From contig NZ_JNFC01000072.1 of assembly GCF_000756385.1 (NCBI RefSeq), forward strand, positions 1-64,000: a stretch of DNA of 64,000 nt, read 5' to 3'. The notes below the pieces were generated by a model that was not told where the DNA came from, made no database searches, and saw nothing but the letters and a program-made list of their open reading frames with translations. A program made the translations under genes and the position numbers. Below are positions 8,363-16,932 of the stretch, in pieces; position 1 is the first letter of the stretch, and each line of letters begins with the position of its first letter. Origin of the DNA: Sphingopyxis sp. LC363. Its GTDB lineage: Bacteria > Pseudomonadota > Alphaproteobacteria > Sphingomonadales > Sphingomonadaceae.

Positions 8363-11002
8363 TTGGGGGTAAGGCGCACCATCATCCAGCCGCGAGCGGG
8401 CGATCTGGCGACAGGTGAATCGCCGTTCGATTCGCCCGCGTTCGTTACCGACGTCATGCGCGTCGCGAAGCTGTGGCATTATGTGCTCATCGGCCGCGTC
8501 CTTGCTTTCCTGAGCTTTGCTTTTTTGCCGGGCGCCGCCGGCTTTCTCGATCATGCCTCGCACTGGCTGGTGATGGCGGCCGGGCTGCCGTGCGACGTGG
8601 CGCTGATGGTGATCGGCCAGGCGATGCGCCGTCCCCGGCCGATCGCGCACCAGCGCGTGCGGACGATGGCGATATTGTGCATGGCGTTGATCGCGCTCGG
8701 TTCCTTGCTCAACGCGGCGGCGATGTTCGCCGCGATCGCGGTTCCCGACGGAGGCGGCTATTTCGACGCCTTCACCGCGATCCATGTCGGGTCGCTGCTG
8801 GTCGCCGCGTCGGCGGCGGCGATCGTGCGGCCCGCCTTCTTCACCTTTGCCGGGGCGACGGTGCTCGGCGGTGCGATCGGGGTCGCGTCGTGGCCGTTCG
8901 GCGTCGCCGGTTTCATCTTCCTGGGCCTGCTCACCGCGATGATGCGCGAGGATGTCCGCCATCAGCGGCGCGCGACGCGCGCGGCGCGCCTCGCGGTCGG
9001 CGACCAGCAACGCGCGCTCAACCTGATGCGCGATTTCGAGCGTGCGGGGCGCGGCTGGTTCTGGGAAACCGATCGCGAAGGACGGCTTGTCTATATCTCG
9101 CCCACCGTCGCGGCGCGCCTCGACCGGCCGCTCGCCCATCTGCTCGGCCACCCCTTTACCGACATCATCCGCAAGCGCGTCGGCAAGGACGAGAGCGAGG
9201 AGCGGACGCTGGGGTTTAGCCTGTCGTCGCGCACGCCGTTCAAGGAGCTGACGGTGCAGGCGGCGGTGCCGGGCGAGGAGCGCTGGTGGTCGATCTCGGG
9301 CCAGCCGATCAGCAACGAGTTCGGCAATTTCCAGGGGTTCCGCGGCAGCGGCACCGACCTGACCGACCAGAAGAGGTCGGAGCGCGAGATCAACCAGCTC
9401 GCGCGCTATGACACGCTGACCGGCCTTGCGAACCGGCGCCACATCACCGACCTGCTCGAACGCGCGCTGAAGAGCCACAGCGGCCAGCCGCAACCGTGCG
9501 CGCTGCTGTTGATGGACCTCGACCGGTTCAAGGCGGTGAACGACACGCTGGGGCATCCTGTCGGCGACCAGCTGCTCCAACAGGTCGCGGGGCGGCTGAC
9601 GCAGATCATCGGCGACAAGGGACAGGTCGGGCGCCTCGGCGGCGACGAGTTCCAGATCGTCGTTCCGCAGATGAGCCAGCCCGAGAAGCTCGCGGGCATC
9701 GCCAATGCGATCATCCTGAGCCTCGCGAAGCCGTTCGCGATCGAGGGCGAGCAGGTGCGGATCGGATCGTCGATCGGGATCGCGGTGTCGGACGGGCAGG
9801 GGGTGAGCGCCTCCGCGCTCGTCCGCAACGCCGACCTCGCGCTCTATGCCGCGAAGGATGCGGGTCGCGGCGTCTATCGTTTCTATGCCGACGCGATGCA
9901 CAATCAGGCGAGCGAGCGAAAGGCGATCGAGGATGCGCTGCGCGACGCGCTGGCGAAGGACGAGCTGCAATTGCTCTATCAGCCGATCGTCGACGTCGCG
10001 AGCGAGCGGATTTCGGGCTTCGAGGCGCTGATCCGCTGGCATCATGCGACGGCGGGCACGATCAGCCCGTCAAAATTCATCCCCGTCGCCGAGGAATCGA
10101 ACCTGATCGTCCCGATCGGCGAATGGATCATCCGATCGGCCTGCGCCGCGATCGCCGAACTCGGTCCCGATTACCGCGTTGCGGTGAACGTCTCGCCGCG
10201 CCAGTTCGCCAACGAAAAACTGCCGGCGACGATCGTGAACGCGGTGTCGGCGGCGGGGATCCGGCCCGAACAGCTCGAGCTCGAGATCACCGAGGGCGTA
10301 TTCCTCGACGAAAGCCCCGAGAATCTGGCGATGTTCCAGAAATTGAAGCGCACCGGCGTGCGGCTGGCGCTCGACGATTTCGGGACCGGCTATTCGGCGC
10401 TTGGCTATCTGAAGAAGGCGCCGTTCGACAAGATCAAGATCGACCAGAGCTTCGTGCTCGGCGCCGCCGACAAGAACAGCATGAACGCCGCGATCATCTC
10501 GTCGATCGTTGGGCTTGCGACCGCGCTCGATATGGAGACGACCGCCGAGGGAGTCGAGACGCACGACGATCTCGCGCTGGTCCGCGGGCTCGGGTGCAGC
10601 CATGTTCAGGGCTATATCTATGGCAAGCCGATGGACCTCACCGAAGTGCTCGAAATGCTCCGCGAGGGCGGCGGGCGCGTCGAGGCCAAGGGGTATAAGA
10701 GCGCGCGCGAGGCGCGGCTCACGATCTTCCGCACGATCCAGATCGACAGCGGCGGACATCGTTACGAAGCGATCGTCCGCAACATGTCGTCGCGCGGCGC
10801 GCTGATCGAGGGGCTGTGGAATGTGCCGACGGGAACGCCGCTGACGCTCGAATTCGGGCCCGGCCAGCCGGTCGACGCCGAAGCGCGCTGGTCGGCGGGC
10901 AACCGCGTCGGTGTTCAGTTCGCCGCAGCGGTCGAGATCGAGGCGCTGATCGGGCTGAAGGCGGCCGCACCGGCGCGGGGACGGGTCCGCCGCGCGGCGT
11001 GA
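8363..11002 (+). CDS. Membrane PAS-GGDEF-EAL-PilZ c-di-GMP signalling protein
   Basis: An 879-residue protein if the TTG at 8363 is used; an in-frame ATG at 8456 would remove 31 residues. Hydrophobic segments between about residues 40 and 200 form a membrane sensor region. A PAS-like domain follows (GWFWETDREGRLVYIS). The GGDEF domain has an intact GGDEF at 426-430 but no RxxD inhibitory site directly before it. The EAL domain has EAL at 554-556 and the DDFGTGYS loop. The end is a PilZ-like domain with NMSSRG at 807-812; its arginine motif is not a perfect RxxxR. Synthesis, breakdown and binding modules for c-di-GMP therefore sit in one chain at the inner membrane. Which enzymatic activity dominates cannot be decided from sequence alone. 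Confidence 0.88.
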   Translation: MGVRRTIIQPRAGDLATGESPFDSPAFVTDVMRVAKLWHYVLIGRVLAFLSFAFLPGAAGFLDHASHWLVMAAGLPCDVALMVIGQAMRRPRPIAHQRVRTMAILCMALIALGSLLNAAAMFAAIAVPDGGGYFDAFTAIHVGSLLVAASAAAIVRPAFFTFAGATVLGGAIGVASWPFGVAGFIFLGLLTAMMREDVRHQRRATRAARLAVGDQQRALNLMRDFERAGRGWFWETDREGRLVYISPTVAARLDRPLAHLLGHPFTDIIRKRVGKDESEERTLGFSLSSRTPFKELTVQAAVPGEERWWSISGQPISNEFGNFQGFRGSGTDLTDQKRSEREINQLARYDTLTGLANRRHITDLLERALKSHSGQPQPCALLLMDLDRFKAVNDTLGHPVGDQLLQQVAGRLTQIIGDKGQVGRLGGDEFQIVVPQMSQPEKLAGIANAIILSLAKPFAIEGEQVRIGSSIGIAVSDGQGVSASALVRNADLALYAAKDAGRGVYRFYADAMHNQASERKAIEDALRDALAKDELQLLYQPIVDVASERISGFEALIRWHHATAGTISPSKFIPVAEESNLIVPIGEWIIRSACAAIAELGPDYRVAVNVSPRQFANEKLPATIVNAVSAAGIRPEQLELEITEGVFLDESPENLAMFQKLKRTGVRLALDDFGTGYSALGYLKKAPFDKIKIDQSFVLGAADKNSMNAAIISSIVGLATALDMETTAEGVETHDDLALVRGLGCSHVQGYIYGKPMDLTEVLEMLREGGGRVEAKGYKSAREARLTIFRTIQIDSGGHRYEAIVRNMSSRGALIEGLWNVPTGTPLTLEFGPGQPVDAEARWSAGNRVGVQFAAAVEIEALIGLKAAAPARGRVRRAA

Positions 11003-11018
11003 CGCCGCCCCGTCGCGA

Positions 11019-12257
11019 TCAGGCCGCCAAGCCGCGCTGCAGATCGAGGCCGCTCGGTTCCTGGAACGGGCGGAGACCGAATTCGGGCAGGATCGCGAGC
11101 AGATGGTCGAAGATGTCCGACTGGATATCCTCGTACGCGCTCCACGCGGTGGTGTTGGTGAAGCAATAGAGTTCGATGGGCAGCCCCTGCGGCGTGGGAT
11201 CGAGCTGGCGCACGATCAGCGTCATATCCGTGGCGATATGCGAATTGGCGCGGAGATATTCGACGATATAGGCGCGCAGCGTGCCGATATTGGTGATGCG
11301 GCGGATGTTGATGGGATCGCGCCCGGCGCGTTCGGCGGCGGCGTTCCATTCGCCGAGTTCGGCCTGTTTGTGCCCGAGATAATCGTCGAGCAGCTGGAAG
11401 CGGCGCAGCGCCTGCTTTTCGTCGGGCGTCAGGAAACGGATGCCGTTCTGGTCGATGAACAGCGAGCGCTTGATCCGCCGCCCGCCCGATTCGGACATGC
11501 CGCGCCAATTCTTGAAGCTTTCCGAAATCAGCCGGTGCGTCGGGATGGTGGTGATCGTCTTGTCCCAGTTCTGCACCTTGACCGTGTGGAGCGCGATGTC
11601 GATCACGTCGCCGTCGGCGTTGAGCGCGGGCATTTCGATCCAGTCGCCGACGCGCAGCATGTCGTTCGAGGTGAGCTGGACCGAGGCGACGAGCGACAGG
11701 ATCGTATCCTTGAACACCAAGAGCAGCACCGCCGCCATCGCGCCGATCCCCGACAGCAGGAGGACCGGCGACTGGTCCATCAACGCGGCGACGATGAGGA
11801 TCGTGGCACCGCCGTAGAGGATGATCTTCAGCAGCTGGACATAGCCCTTGATCGGCCGGCTGGCGGCGTCGGGGCGGCGGTCGTAAATCTGGTTGCCGAG
11901 GCTGAGCGCGCGGCTGACCGCCATCGCGACGAAGAGGATGATCGAGGCGGCGGCGACATTGCTGACCACCGTGACGGCGGCCGGCGGCAGATGCGGCACC
12001 GCGGCGATCCCGTTCGATATGATGAGCGCGGGGACGATGAAGGCGAGGCGCGCCGCGACGGGAAGCGGGGTGAGCCCTTCGTGCGGCAGCCAGCGGGTCA
12101 CGATGCGCAGCACGACATGCTTGACGATGAAATAGCCGGTCCACGCAAGCAATGCGAGCAGGCCGAGGCCGGTCAGCGTTTCGGCCCAGGGCGGGAGGTC
12201 GGCGAGGAAGGGGATGGAATCGGCGGTCGAAAGGCTTTCAATCGTGAACTGGCGCAT
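11019..12257 (-). CDS. Mechanosensitive ion channel, YbdG/MscS family
   Basis: A 412-residue inner-membrane protein with about five hydrophobic segments in the first 190 residues (for example LGLLALLAWTGYFIVKHVV). The MscS pore-lining helix and beta domain follow (VFKDTILSLVASVQL, then NDMLRVGDWIEMP). The long cytoplasmic C-terminal region, with ITTIPTHRLI, is characteristic of the YbdG/MscM-like branch rather than short MscS. The family opens under membrane tension and protects against hypo-osmotic shock. It is convergent with the GGDEF-EAL gene, 16 bases away, and stands alone as a transcription unit. Confidence 0.88.
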   Translation of the reverse strand: MRQFTIESLSTADSIPFLADLPPWAETLTGLGLLALLAWTGYFIVKHVVLRIVTRWLPHEGLTPLPVAARLAFIVPALIISNGIAAVPHLPPAAVTVVSNVAAASIILFVAMAVSRALSLGNQIYDRRPDAASRPIKGYVQLLKIILYGGATILIVAALMDQSPVLLLSGIGAMAAVLLLVFKDTILSLVASVQLTSNDMLRVGDWIEMPALNADGDVIDIALHTVKVQNWDKTITTIPTHRLISESFKNWRGMSESGGRRIKRSLFIDQNGIRFLTPDEKQALRRFQLLDDYLGHKQAELGEWNAAAERAGRDPINIRRITNIGTLRAYIVEYLRANSHIATDMTLIVRQLDPTPQGLPIELYCFTNTTAWSAYEDIQSDIFDHLLAILPEFGLRPFQEPSGLDLQRGLAA

Positions 12258-12393
12258 AGCGTCATGCCCGCAAGGCGGCGGGTCGATCTCCTTTGGCTGT
12301 GAGCGAAGGCGCGAGGGTGGACGACGCGGCCCGCCGTGTCAAACGGCCGTGTCAAACGACCAAAGCGCGCGGCGCGGGCGCGGCGGCCGATAC
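12258..12393. other. Short spacer with a 13-base tandem duplication
   Basis: The 136-base gap between the amidohydrolase stop and the channel start contains GCCGTGTCAAACG twice in direct succession, around 12331-12357. Nothing else is recognised. Confidence 0.5.
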
Positions 12394-13665
12394 TCAGTCG
12401 GCGATGCGGCCGCGCGCCATCACCCAGTCGACCTTTTCGAGCGCCGTGACGTCGGCGAGCGGGTCGCCGCTCACGGCGATCATGTCCGCCGACATGCCGG
12501 GCGCGATGCGGCCGATCTCGCTTTCCATCGACAGCAGCTCCGCGGCGACCGTCGTGGCGCTGGCGAGCGCTTCGCGCGGGGTCAGGCCATATTTGACCAG
12601 CAGCGCGAACTCGCCGCCGTTGCGGCCATGTTCGAACACGCCCGCGTCGGTGCCGAAGGCGATGGGGACGCCGAGCGCCTTGGCGCGCGTCACCGCCTTG
12701 CCGACATCGTTCAGCGTCATGCGCACCTTGTCCTCGACCGTCGGGGTATAGATGCCCTTGCCGAGCCGTTCGCGGATCCCCTCGAACGCCATCAGCGTGG
12801 GGACGAGATAGGTGCCCTTGGCTTTCATCACTTTCAGCGTCGCATCGTCGGCGAAGGTGCCATGTTCGATGCTGTCGATCCCCGCGGCGGCCGACGCGGT
12901 AATGCCGCCCGCGCCATGCGCGTGCGCCATGACCTTGAGGCCGAGCGAGTGCGCGGTGTCGGCGATGCTTTGCAGTTCGGCGCTGGTGAAATGGCCCTCG
13001 AGCCCGCGCGCCTGTTGCGACAGGACGCCGCCGGTCGCGGTAATCTTGATGACGTCGGCGCCCGCGCGCGACGCCTTGCGGACCTTTTCGGCGCATTCGA
13101 GCGCGCCGGTGCAGGTGTAGCCCTGATCGAGCACGTCGTGAACATCCTCGCGGAAGCCGGTGACGTCGCCGTGGCCGCCGATGATCGACAGCGCCGGACC
13201 CGCGGCGACGATGCGCGGTCCTTCGATAAAGCCGTTCGCGGTGCCGCGGCGCAGCGCATAGGCGGTATATTGCGCCGATCCGGCCTCGCGCACCGTCGTG
13301 AAGCCCGCGCGCAAGGTGATCGCGGCGTTCTTGGCGCCGACGACGACGCCCCATTCGTCGGGATCGACGGCTTCGCTGCGATAGTCGCCGCCCGGGTCGC
13401 CGGTCAGGTGGACGTGGAGGTCGACGAGGCCGGGAAGCAAGGTCTTGTCGCCGAGGTCGACGATTTCGGCGCCCGCGGGGGCTCCGGCACGGCCGGGAGC
13501 GATCGAGGTGATGCGGCCGTCGGTGACGATGACGGTCGAGGGACCGCCAGTGGGCTTGCTGGCGTCGGTGATGATGCGGGCTGCATAGATCACCGTGGTT
13601 TTCGCGTGCGCGGTCGTTCCGAGCAGCGCCAGCGTTGCTGCCGCGACCATTCCCAGTTTACGCAT
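12394..13665 (-). CDS. Secreted metal-dependent amidohydrolase (imidazolonepropionase/prolidase-like)
   Basis: A 423-residue protein with a signal peptide (MRKLGMVAAATLALLGTTAHA), so it is probably periplasmic. It has the amidohydrolase layout: an N-terminal beta-sandwich, then HVH (H84 and H86, metal ligands), AHAHG in mid-barrel, and the late aspartate in FGTDAGVFEHG, followed by the GRIAPGMSADMIAV tail. This subgroup is often annotated as Xaa-Pro or Xaa-Arg/Lys dipeptidase-like or imidazolonepropionase-like. The substrate is unproven; hydrolysis of small peptides or cyclic amides is likely. I chose the ATG at 13665 because GGGGAGA lies just upstream. The open frame reaches 13818, but that extension reads through a REP pair. 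Confidence 0.87.
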   Translation of the reverse strand: MRKLGMVAAATLALLGTTAHAKTTVIYAARIITDASKPTGGPSTVIVTDGRITSIAPGRAGAPAGAEIVDLGDKTLLPGLVDLHVHLTGDPGGDYRSEAVDPDEWGVVVGAKNAAITLRAGFTTVREAGSAQYTAYALRRGTANGFIEGPRIVAAGPALSIIGGHGDVTGFREDVHDVLDQGYTCTGALECAEKVRKASRAGADVIKITATGGVLSQQARGLEGHFTSAELQSIADTAHSLGLKVMAHAHGAGGITASAAAGIDSIEHGTFADDATLKVMKAKGTYLVPTLMAFEGIRERLGKGIYTPTVEDKVRMTLNDVGKAVTRAKALGVPIAFGTDAGVFEHGRNGGEFALLVKYGLTPREALASATTVAAELLSMESEIGRIAPGMSADMIAVSGDPLADVTALEKVDWVMARGRIAD

Positions 13666-13726
13666 GAAGTCTCCCCTGTTTGATCGCGCCATCGTGGCGG
13701 AGCGGGCGGGGAAGGGCAAGGGGGGG

Positions 13727-13762
13727 TGAGAAATGTCTGCTTTGGGGTGAAGAGCGGACATT
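13727..13762. repeat. Solo copy of the outer module of the composite repeat
   Basis: The sequence TCTGCTTTGGGGTGAAG with a following GCGGACATT is the inverse of the right-hand flank found beside the palindromic element at 17101-17133 and, less exactly, at 8197-8229. Here it occurs without the palindromic core, directly beside a REP pair. Confidence 0.55.
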
Positions 13763-13768
13763 CCACAG

Positions 13769-13860
13769 CCGTCGCCCCCGCGAAGGCGGGGGCCGCTAGC
13801 GGCCTTACTCAGCGGCATTGTGTAAAACGACAGCGGCCCCCGCCTTCGCGGGGGCGACGG
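13769..13860. repeat. Paired inverted REP-like element, copy 2
   Basis: Inverted units with the same GCCCCCGCGAAGGCGGGGGC core as at 4206-4297 and 20231-20323, here at 13769-13796 and 13833-13860. It lies between the amidohydrolase start and the end of the RcnB-like gene. Confidence 0.85.
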
Positions 13861-13944
13861 CTAGGTTCGGTCGCAAGCAGCCATGCAAAAAAGGGGGCCG
13901 GCGAACCGGCCCCTCAGTTTGTCTTCGGGTAACCGAAAGGAATA

Positions 13945-14895
13945 TTACCAGAAGAAATCGTAGATCACGTCGACCACTTCGCCCGAATAGGTATCGACCA
14001 GAAGCGCGTCGTCATAATAGCGGATCCAGCGATAGCCCCCATAGGCGGGCGGCAGGCGGTAATAGCCCGGATCGTTGATCCAGTAGCGCTGGCCGTAGAA
14101 GAGCGAGCCGAGCGTGAAGCCGATGCTGAAGCGCGTATAACCATAGCCGCGATACGGGTTGTAATAGCGGGGCAGGCGGTAATAGCTGCGGTTCCGGTCG
14201 CGATAGCTGCGCCAGTCGTAGCGGCGGTCGCTGCGCCAGTCGCGGTTCCAGCGATTGTGGTTCCGATCCCAGCGGTCGTGGCGGCCGTCGCGATAGCGCC
14301 GGTCTACGCGGTCGTTGTTGTTGCGGTCGTACCGCCGATCGATCCGGCCGTCGCGGTTGCGATCGTAACGCCGGTCGCGCTGGTCGATGCGGTTGTTGTT
14401 GTTGCGATCCCAGCGACGATCGAGGTCGCCGTTGCGATTGCGGTCGTAACGCCGGTCGACGCGATTATTGTCGTTGCGATCGTACCGCCCATCGACCTGA
14501 CCGTTGCGGTTACGGTCCCACCGGCGATCGATACGGCCATCGTTGTTGCGGTCGTAGACTCCGCTGCGCTGGCGCTGAGCCTGGCGCTGCTGCTCATTAT
14601 CGCCGCGCTGTCGCCATTGCTGGCGCTGCGCCTGACGCTGCTCATCATTGCTGCGCTGCCGCATTTCGCTGCGCTGCTGACGCTGGACCTGCCGTTGCTC
14701 GCTGCGCTGGCGCTGCGGACGGGCTTCGCCGCCGCGGTTGCCGCCGCGCCGCACTTCGGGGCCGCGCGGGCCCCGGTCGCCACGGTCGCCGCGCTGCGCG
14801 ATCTGTACCCTTTCGCCGGCCGCCTGCGCGGCCGCCGGGGCAATGGGGGTCAGGATCGTCGCCGCGATCAGCAACCCTCCGAACATCTTCTTCAT
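13945..14895 (-). CDS. RcnB-like periplasmic protein with Asp/Arg tandem repeats
   Basis: A 316-residue exported protein with a signal peptide (MKKMFGGLLIAATILTPIAPAAA). The C-terminal ~60 residues (GYYRLPPAYGGYRWIRYYDD to the end) match the RcnB-type domain. RcnB is a periplasmic protein linked to nickel/cobalt homeostasis in E. coli, but in most alphaproteobacteria the role is unknown. Residues ~60-110 are Gln/Arg-rich. Residues 115-200 are seven repeats of DRNxDGRID type, starting at D115, D127, D139, D151, D163, D178 and D190, with a 12-residue period and one 15-residue spacing. The DxNxDGxxD pattern resembles calcium-binding loops, but arginines fill the remaining positions. I chose the ATG at 14895 because GGAG lies nine bases upstream; the ATG at 14910 is too close to it. 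Confidence 0.82.
   Translation of the reverse strand: MKKMFGGLLIAATILTPIAPAAAQAAGERVQIAQRGDRGDRGPRGPEVRRGGNRGGEARPQRQRSEQRQVQRQQRSEMRQRSNDEQRQAQRQQWRQRGDNEQQRQAQRQRSGVYDRNNDGRIDRRWDRNRNGQVDGRYDRNDNNRVDRRYDRNRNGDLDRRWDRNNNNRIDQRDRRYDRNRDGRIDRRYDRNNNDRVDRRYRDGRHDRWDRNHNRWNRDWRSDRRYDWRSYRDRNRSYYRLPRYYNPYRGYGYTRFSIGFTLGSLFYGQRYWINDPGYYRLPPAYGGYRWIRYYDDALLVDTYSGEVVDVIYDFFW
14296..14556 (-). repeat. Coding tandem repeat, 36-base period
   Basis: The DNA behind the DRNxDGRID repeats of the RcnB-like gene: seven imperfect units of about 36 bases on the minus strand, with one 9-base insertion. The units differ in sequence, which argues against very recent expansion. Confidence 0.8.
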
Positions 14896-15028
14896 CTCGC
14901 CATTCTCCAACTCAAGTCCCGTTTGCTGGAGACGCCAGCCGGGATGATGAATCGATTCTTACCATTGGCAAGATGATCGATGGCTGACCGCGTCGTTGCC
15001 TCCGGTTCAGCTAGATGAACGCGCGCAT

Positions 15029-15574
15029 TCAGCTGCCGCGCGGCGGGCGCACCGCGGGCACGGCGCGCGCGGCGTCCTCGGGACGGATGCCGGGGGGCGG
15101 GGCGGCGGCGATGCGTTCCTCGCCGCGGATCACGCGGCCGGCGAGACGGATCGCGGTGCGGATGCGCGGATAGGTGCCGCAGCGGCAGATGCCCGTCATC
15201 GCGGCGTCGATCTCGGCATCGCTCGGGTTGCTGTTGGCGCGCAGCAGCGCCGCCGCCGACATGATCATCCCCGACTGGCAGAAGCCGCATTGCGGCACCT
15301 GCTCGGCGACCCACGCCTGCTGGACCGGATGGCTGCGGTCGCGCGAGAGCCCCTCGATCGTCGTGACGAAACGGCCCTCGCACTCGGCAATCGTGACGAG
15401 GCAGCTGCGAATCGCCTCGCCGTCGATGTCGACGGTGCACGCCCCGCAATCGCCGGTGCCGCAGCCATATTTGGTCCCCGTCAGGTTCGATGCGTCGCGC
15501 AGCGCCCACAGAAGGGGCGTTTCGGGGTCCATGCGATATTCGACCGGGCGGTCGTTGACCGAGAATCGCGTCAT
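15029..15574 (-). CDS. 2Fe-2S subunit of a xanthine-oxidase-family molybdoenzyme (isoquinoline 1-oxidoreductase alpha-like)
   Basis: A 181-residue protein with the two 2Fe-2S domains of the small subunit of molybdenum hydroxylases. The plant-ferredoxin cluster is in CGTGDCGAC plus a later cysteine (SCLVTI). The helical-bundle cluster is in QCGFCQSG and GICRCGTY. The closest known type is the alpha subunit of isoquinoline 1-oxidoreductase or aldehyde dehydrogenase IorA. It would pass electrons from a molybdopterin subunit to an acceptor. No large molybdopterin-binding subunit or FAD subunit lies next to it in this window. The C-terminal ~30 residues are Pro/Ala-rich. A class II aldolase gene ends 27 bases upstream on the same strand. 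Confidence 0.86.
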   Translation of the reverse strand: MTRFSVNDRPVEYRMDPETPLLWALRDASNLTGTKYGCGTGDCGACTVDIDGEAIRSCLVTIAECEGRFVTTIEGLSRDRSHPVQQAWVAEQVPQCGFCQSGMIMSAAALLRANSNPSDAEIDAAMTGICRCGTYPRIRTAIRLAGRVIRGEERIAAAPPPGIRPEDAARAVPAVRPPRGS

Positions 15575-15601
15575 GCCGCCCCTGTTAGCGCAGCGAGCGG
15601 A

Positions 15602-16366
15602 TTAGTCACGCCAGCTCGTATCGATCTTGTCGACCTTGCGCACCATCGCGTCGAATTCGGCCTTGCCCGACTGGCCCGGAATCGCCGCCATATAGAGGTC
15701 GCGCTGGTGGACCTTGATCACCTCCTCGTCGACGAGAACCGGCTTGCCCATGCTCATCGTCGCGAGCTGGATCTCGCACGCGCGCTGCAGCGCCCAATAT
15801 TTGATGAAGGCGTCGGTCAGCGACTTGCCCATCACCACGGGGCCATGGTTGCGCAGCATCAGGATGCGCTTGTCGCCGAGGTTTTTGACGAGCCGCTCGC
15901 CCTCTTCCTCGCGCACCGTCACGCCCTCGAAGTCATGATAGGCGAGCTGGCCCATGAAGTTGCACGCATAGAAATTGGTCGGCTGGAGCCCGCCTTCGAG
16001 CCCGCAGACCGCCATCGTCGCGGTCGTGTGCGTGTGGATGATCGCATGCGCGTCGGGCAGGACGCGGTGGAACAGGCTGTGCTGGACGAAGCCCGCCTTG
16101 TTGACGTGCCAGGGATTGTCTTCGTCGAGCTTGTTGCCGTCGATGTCGATCTTGATCAGGCTCGACGCGGTCACTTCGCTGAAGTGCATGCCATAGGGGT
16201 TGATCAGGAAGGCGCCGTCCTCGTCGGGGACCTTCACCGTAATGTGGTTGAAGATCATCTCGTCCCAGCCCATCATCGCGAAGATGCGATAGCAGGCGGC
16301 GAGTTCCTGCCGCGCCGTCCATTCGGCTTCGCTATATTTGCTGTTGCGCTTGAGCTGGGTCGCCAT
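15602..16366 (-). CDS. Class II aldolase/adducin family protein
   Basis: A 254-residue protein of the class II aldolase/adducin family. Two zinc-site histidines are in IIHTHTTATMAV and a third is in LRNHGPVVMG. The early block FNHITVKVPDEDGAFLINPYG is also typical. Members include fuculose-phosphate and rhamnulose-phosphate aldolases and decarboxylases; this longer N-terminal form is common in proteobacteria and has no assigned substrate. It is transcribed toward the 2Fe-2S subunit gene, 27 bases away, so the two may form an operon, but no shared pathway is obvious. Confidence 0.85.
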   Translation of the reverse strand: MATQLKRNSKYSEAEWTARQELAACYRIFAMMGWDEMIFNHITVKVPDEDGAFLINPYGMHFSEVTASSLIKIDIDGNKLDEDNPWHVNKAGFVQHSLFHRVLPDAHAIIHTHTTATMAVCGLEGGLQPTNFYACNFMGQLAYHDFEGVTVREEEGERLVKNLGDKRILMLRNHGPVVMGKSLTDAFIKYWALQRACEIQLATMSMGKPVLVDEEVIKVHQRDLYMAAIPGQSGKAEFDAMVRKVDKIDTSWRD

Positions 16367-16644
16367 GGCCTGTCCCTTACATATTGATTGGTTTCGTCCT
16401 GCTACCTATGCCACAAGCCACCGGCCGGGCACAATCCCGGCGAGGGCAGGGCGGTCCGGCGATGCGACCGGCGCGGTTCACCGCCTTTGGGCTTGCATTT
16501 CGGCGCGAATCCCTTTAGTTGGCGCAGCATCGGAACGTCGCGCTTTCGCGGCGCTCTTTTTATTGCCCGAATATCGGCGGTTTACGGCGGACCGGACGCA
16601 CCGGTGGCCCGAACCGTTTTGACGAACAGGAGACGACACGGCGT

Positions 16645-16851
16645 ATGCAGATCATCGTTCGCGACAATAATGTCGACCAGGCCCTTCGCGCGCTCAAGAA
16701 GAAGCTGCAGCGTGAGGGCGTATATCGCGAAATGAAGCTGCGCCGTCACTACGAGAAGCCCAGCGAAAAGCGTGCGCGCGAGCACGCCGCCGCCGTCCGC
16801 CGCGCCCGCAAGATGGAGCGCAAGCGGATGGAGCGCGACGGTATCAAGTAA
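16645..16851 (+). CDS. rpsU: 30S ribosomal protein S21
   Basis: A 68-residue, very basic protein beginning [20 protein letters not shown], the S21 signature, with a long arginine/lysine-rich C-terminal helix ([12 protein letters not shown]). It binds the 30S platform and helps translation initiation. The start ATG at 16645 has AGGAGA about 13 bases upstream, a little far, but no other start fits. A strong hairpin terminator follows at 16886-16915, so it is a single-gene unit. The 278-base upstream gap presumably holds its promoter; nothing else was recognised there. Confidence 0.95.
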   Translation: MQIIVRDNNVDQALRALKKKLQREGVYREMKLRRHYEKPSEKRAREHAAAVRRARKMERKRMERDGIK

Positions 16852-16885
16852 GACCGTCTCCCGTTCGGGATCCCGTTCGTGAAAA

Positions 16886-16915
16886 GGGCGCCGCGGCAAC
16901 GCGGCGCCCTTTTTC
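16886..16915 (+). terminator. Rho-independent terminator of rpsU
   Basis: A perfect nine-base stem, GGGCGCCGC (16886-16894) with GCGGCGCCC (16901-16909), a six-base loop and a run of five T. It begins 34 bases after the rpsU stop. Confidence 0.9.
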
Positions 16916-16932
16916 GTTTGTGCGGAGCGGGA

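Noticed and set aside
8123..10045. A 640-codon minus-strand frame over the GGDEF-EAL gene
   Set aside because: The plus-strand protein has PAS, GGDEF and EAL motifs. The reverse frame starts in it and ends in a repeat element.
13666..13818. N-terminal extension of the amidohydrolase
   Set aside because: It reads through a REP pair. The ATG at 13665 starts a good signal peptide and has a ribosome binding site.
14296..14556. CRISPR-like array
   Set aside because: The 36-base periodicity is a coding tandem repeat (12 residues) within the RcnB-like gene. Units have no separate spacers.
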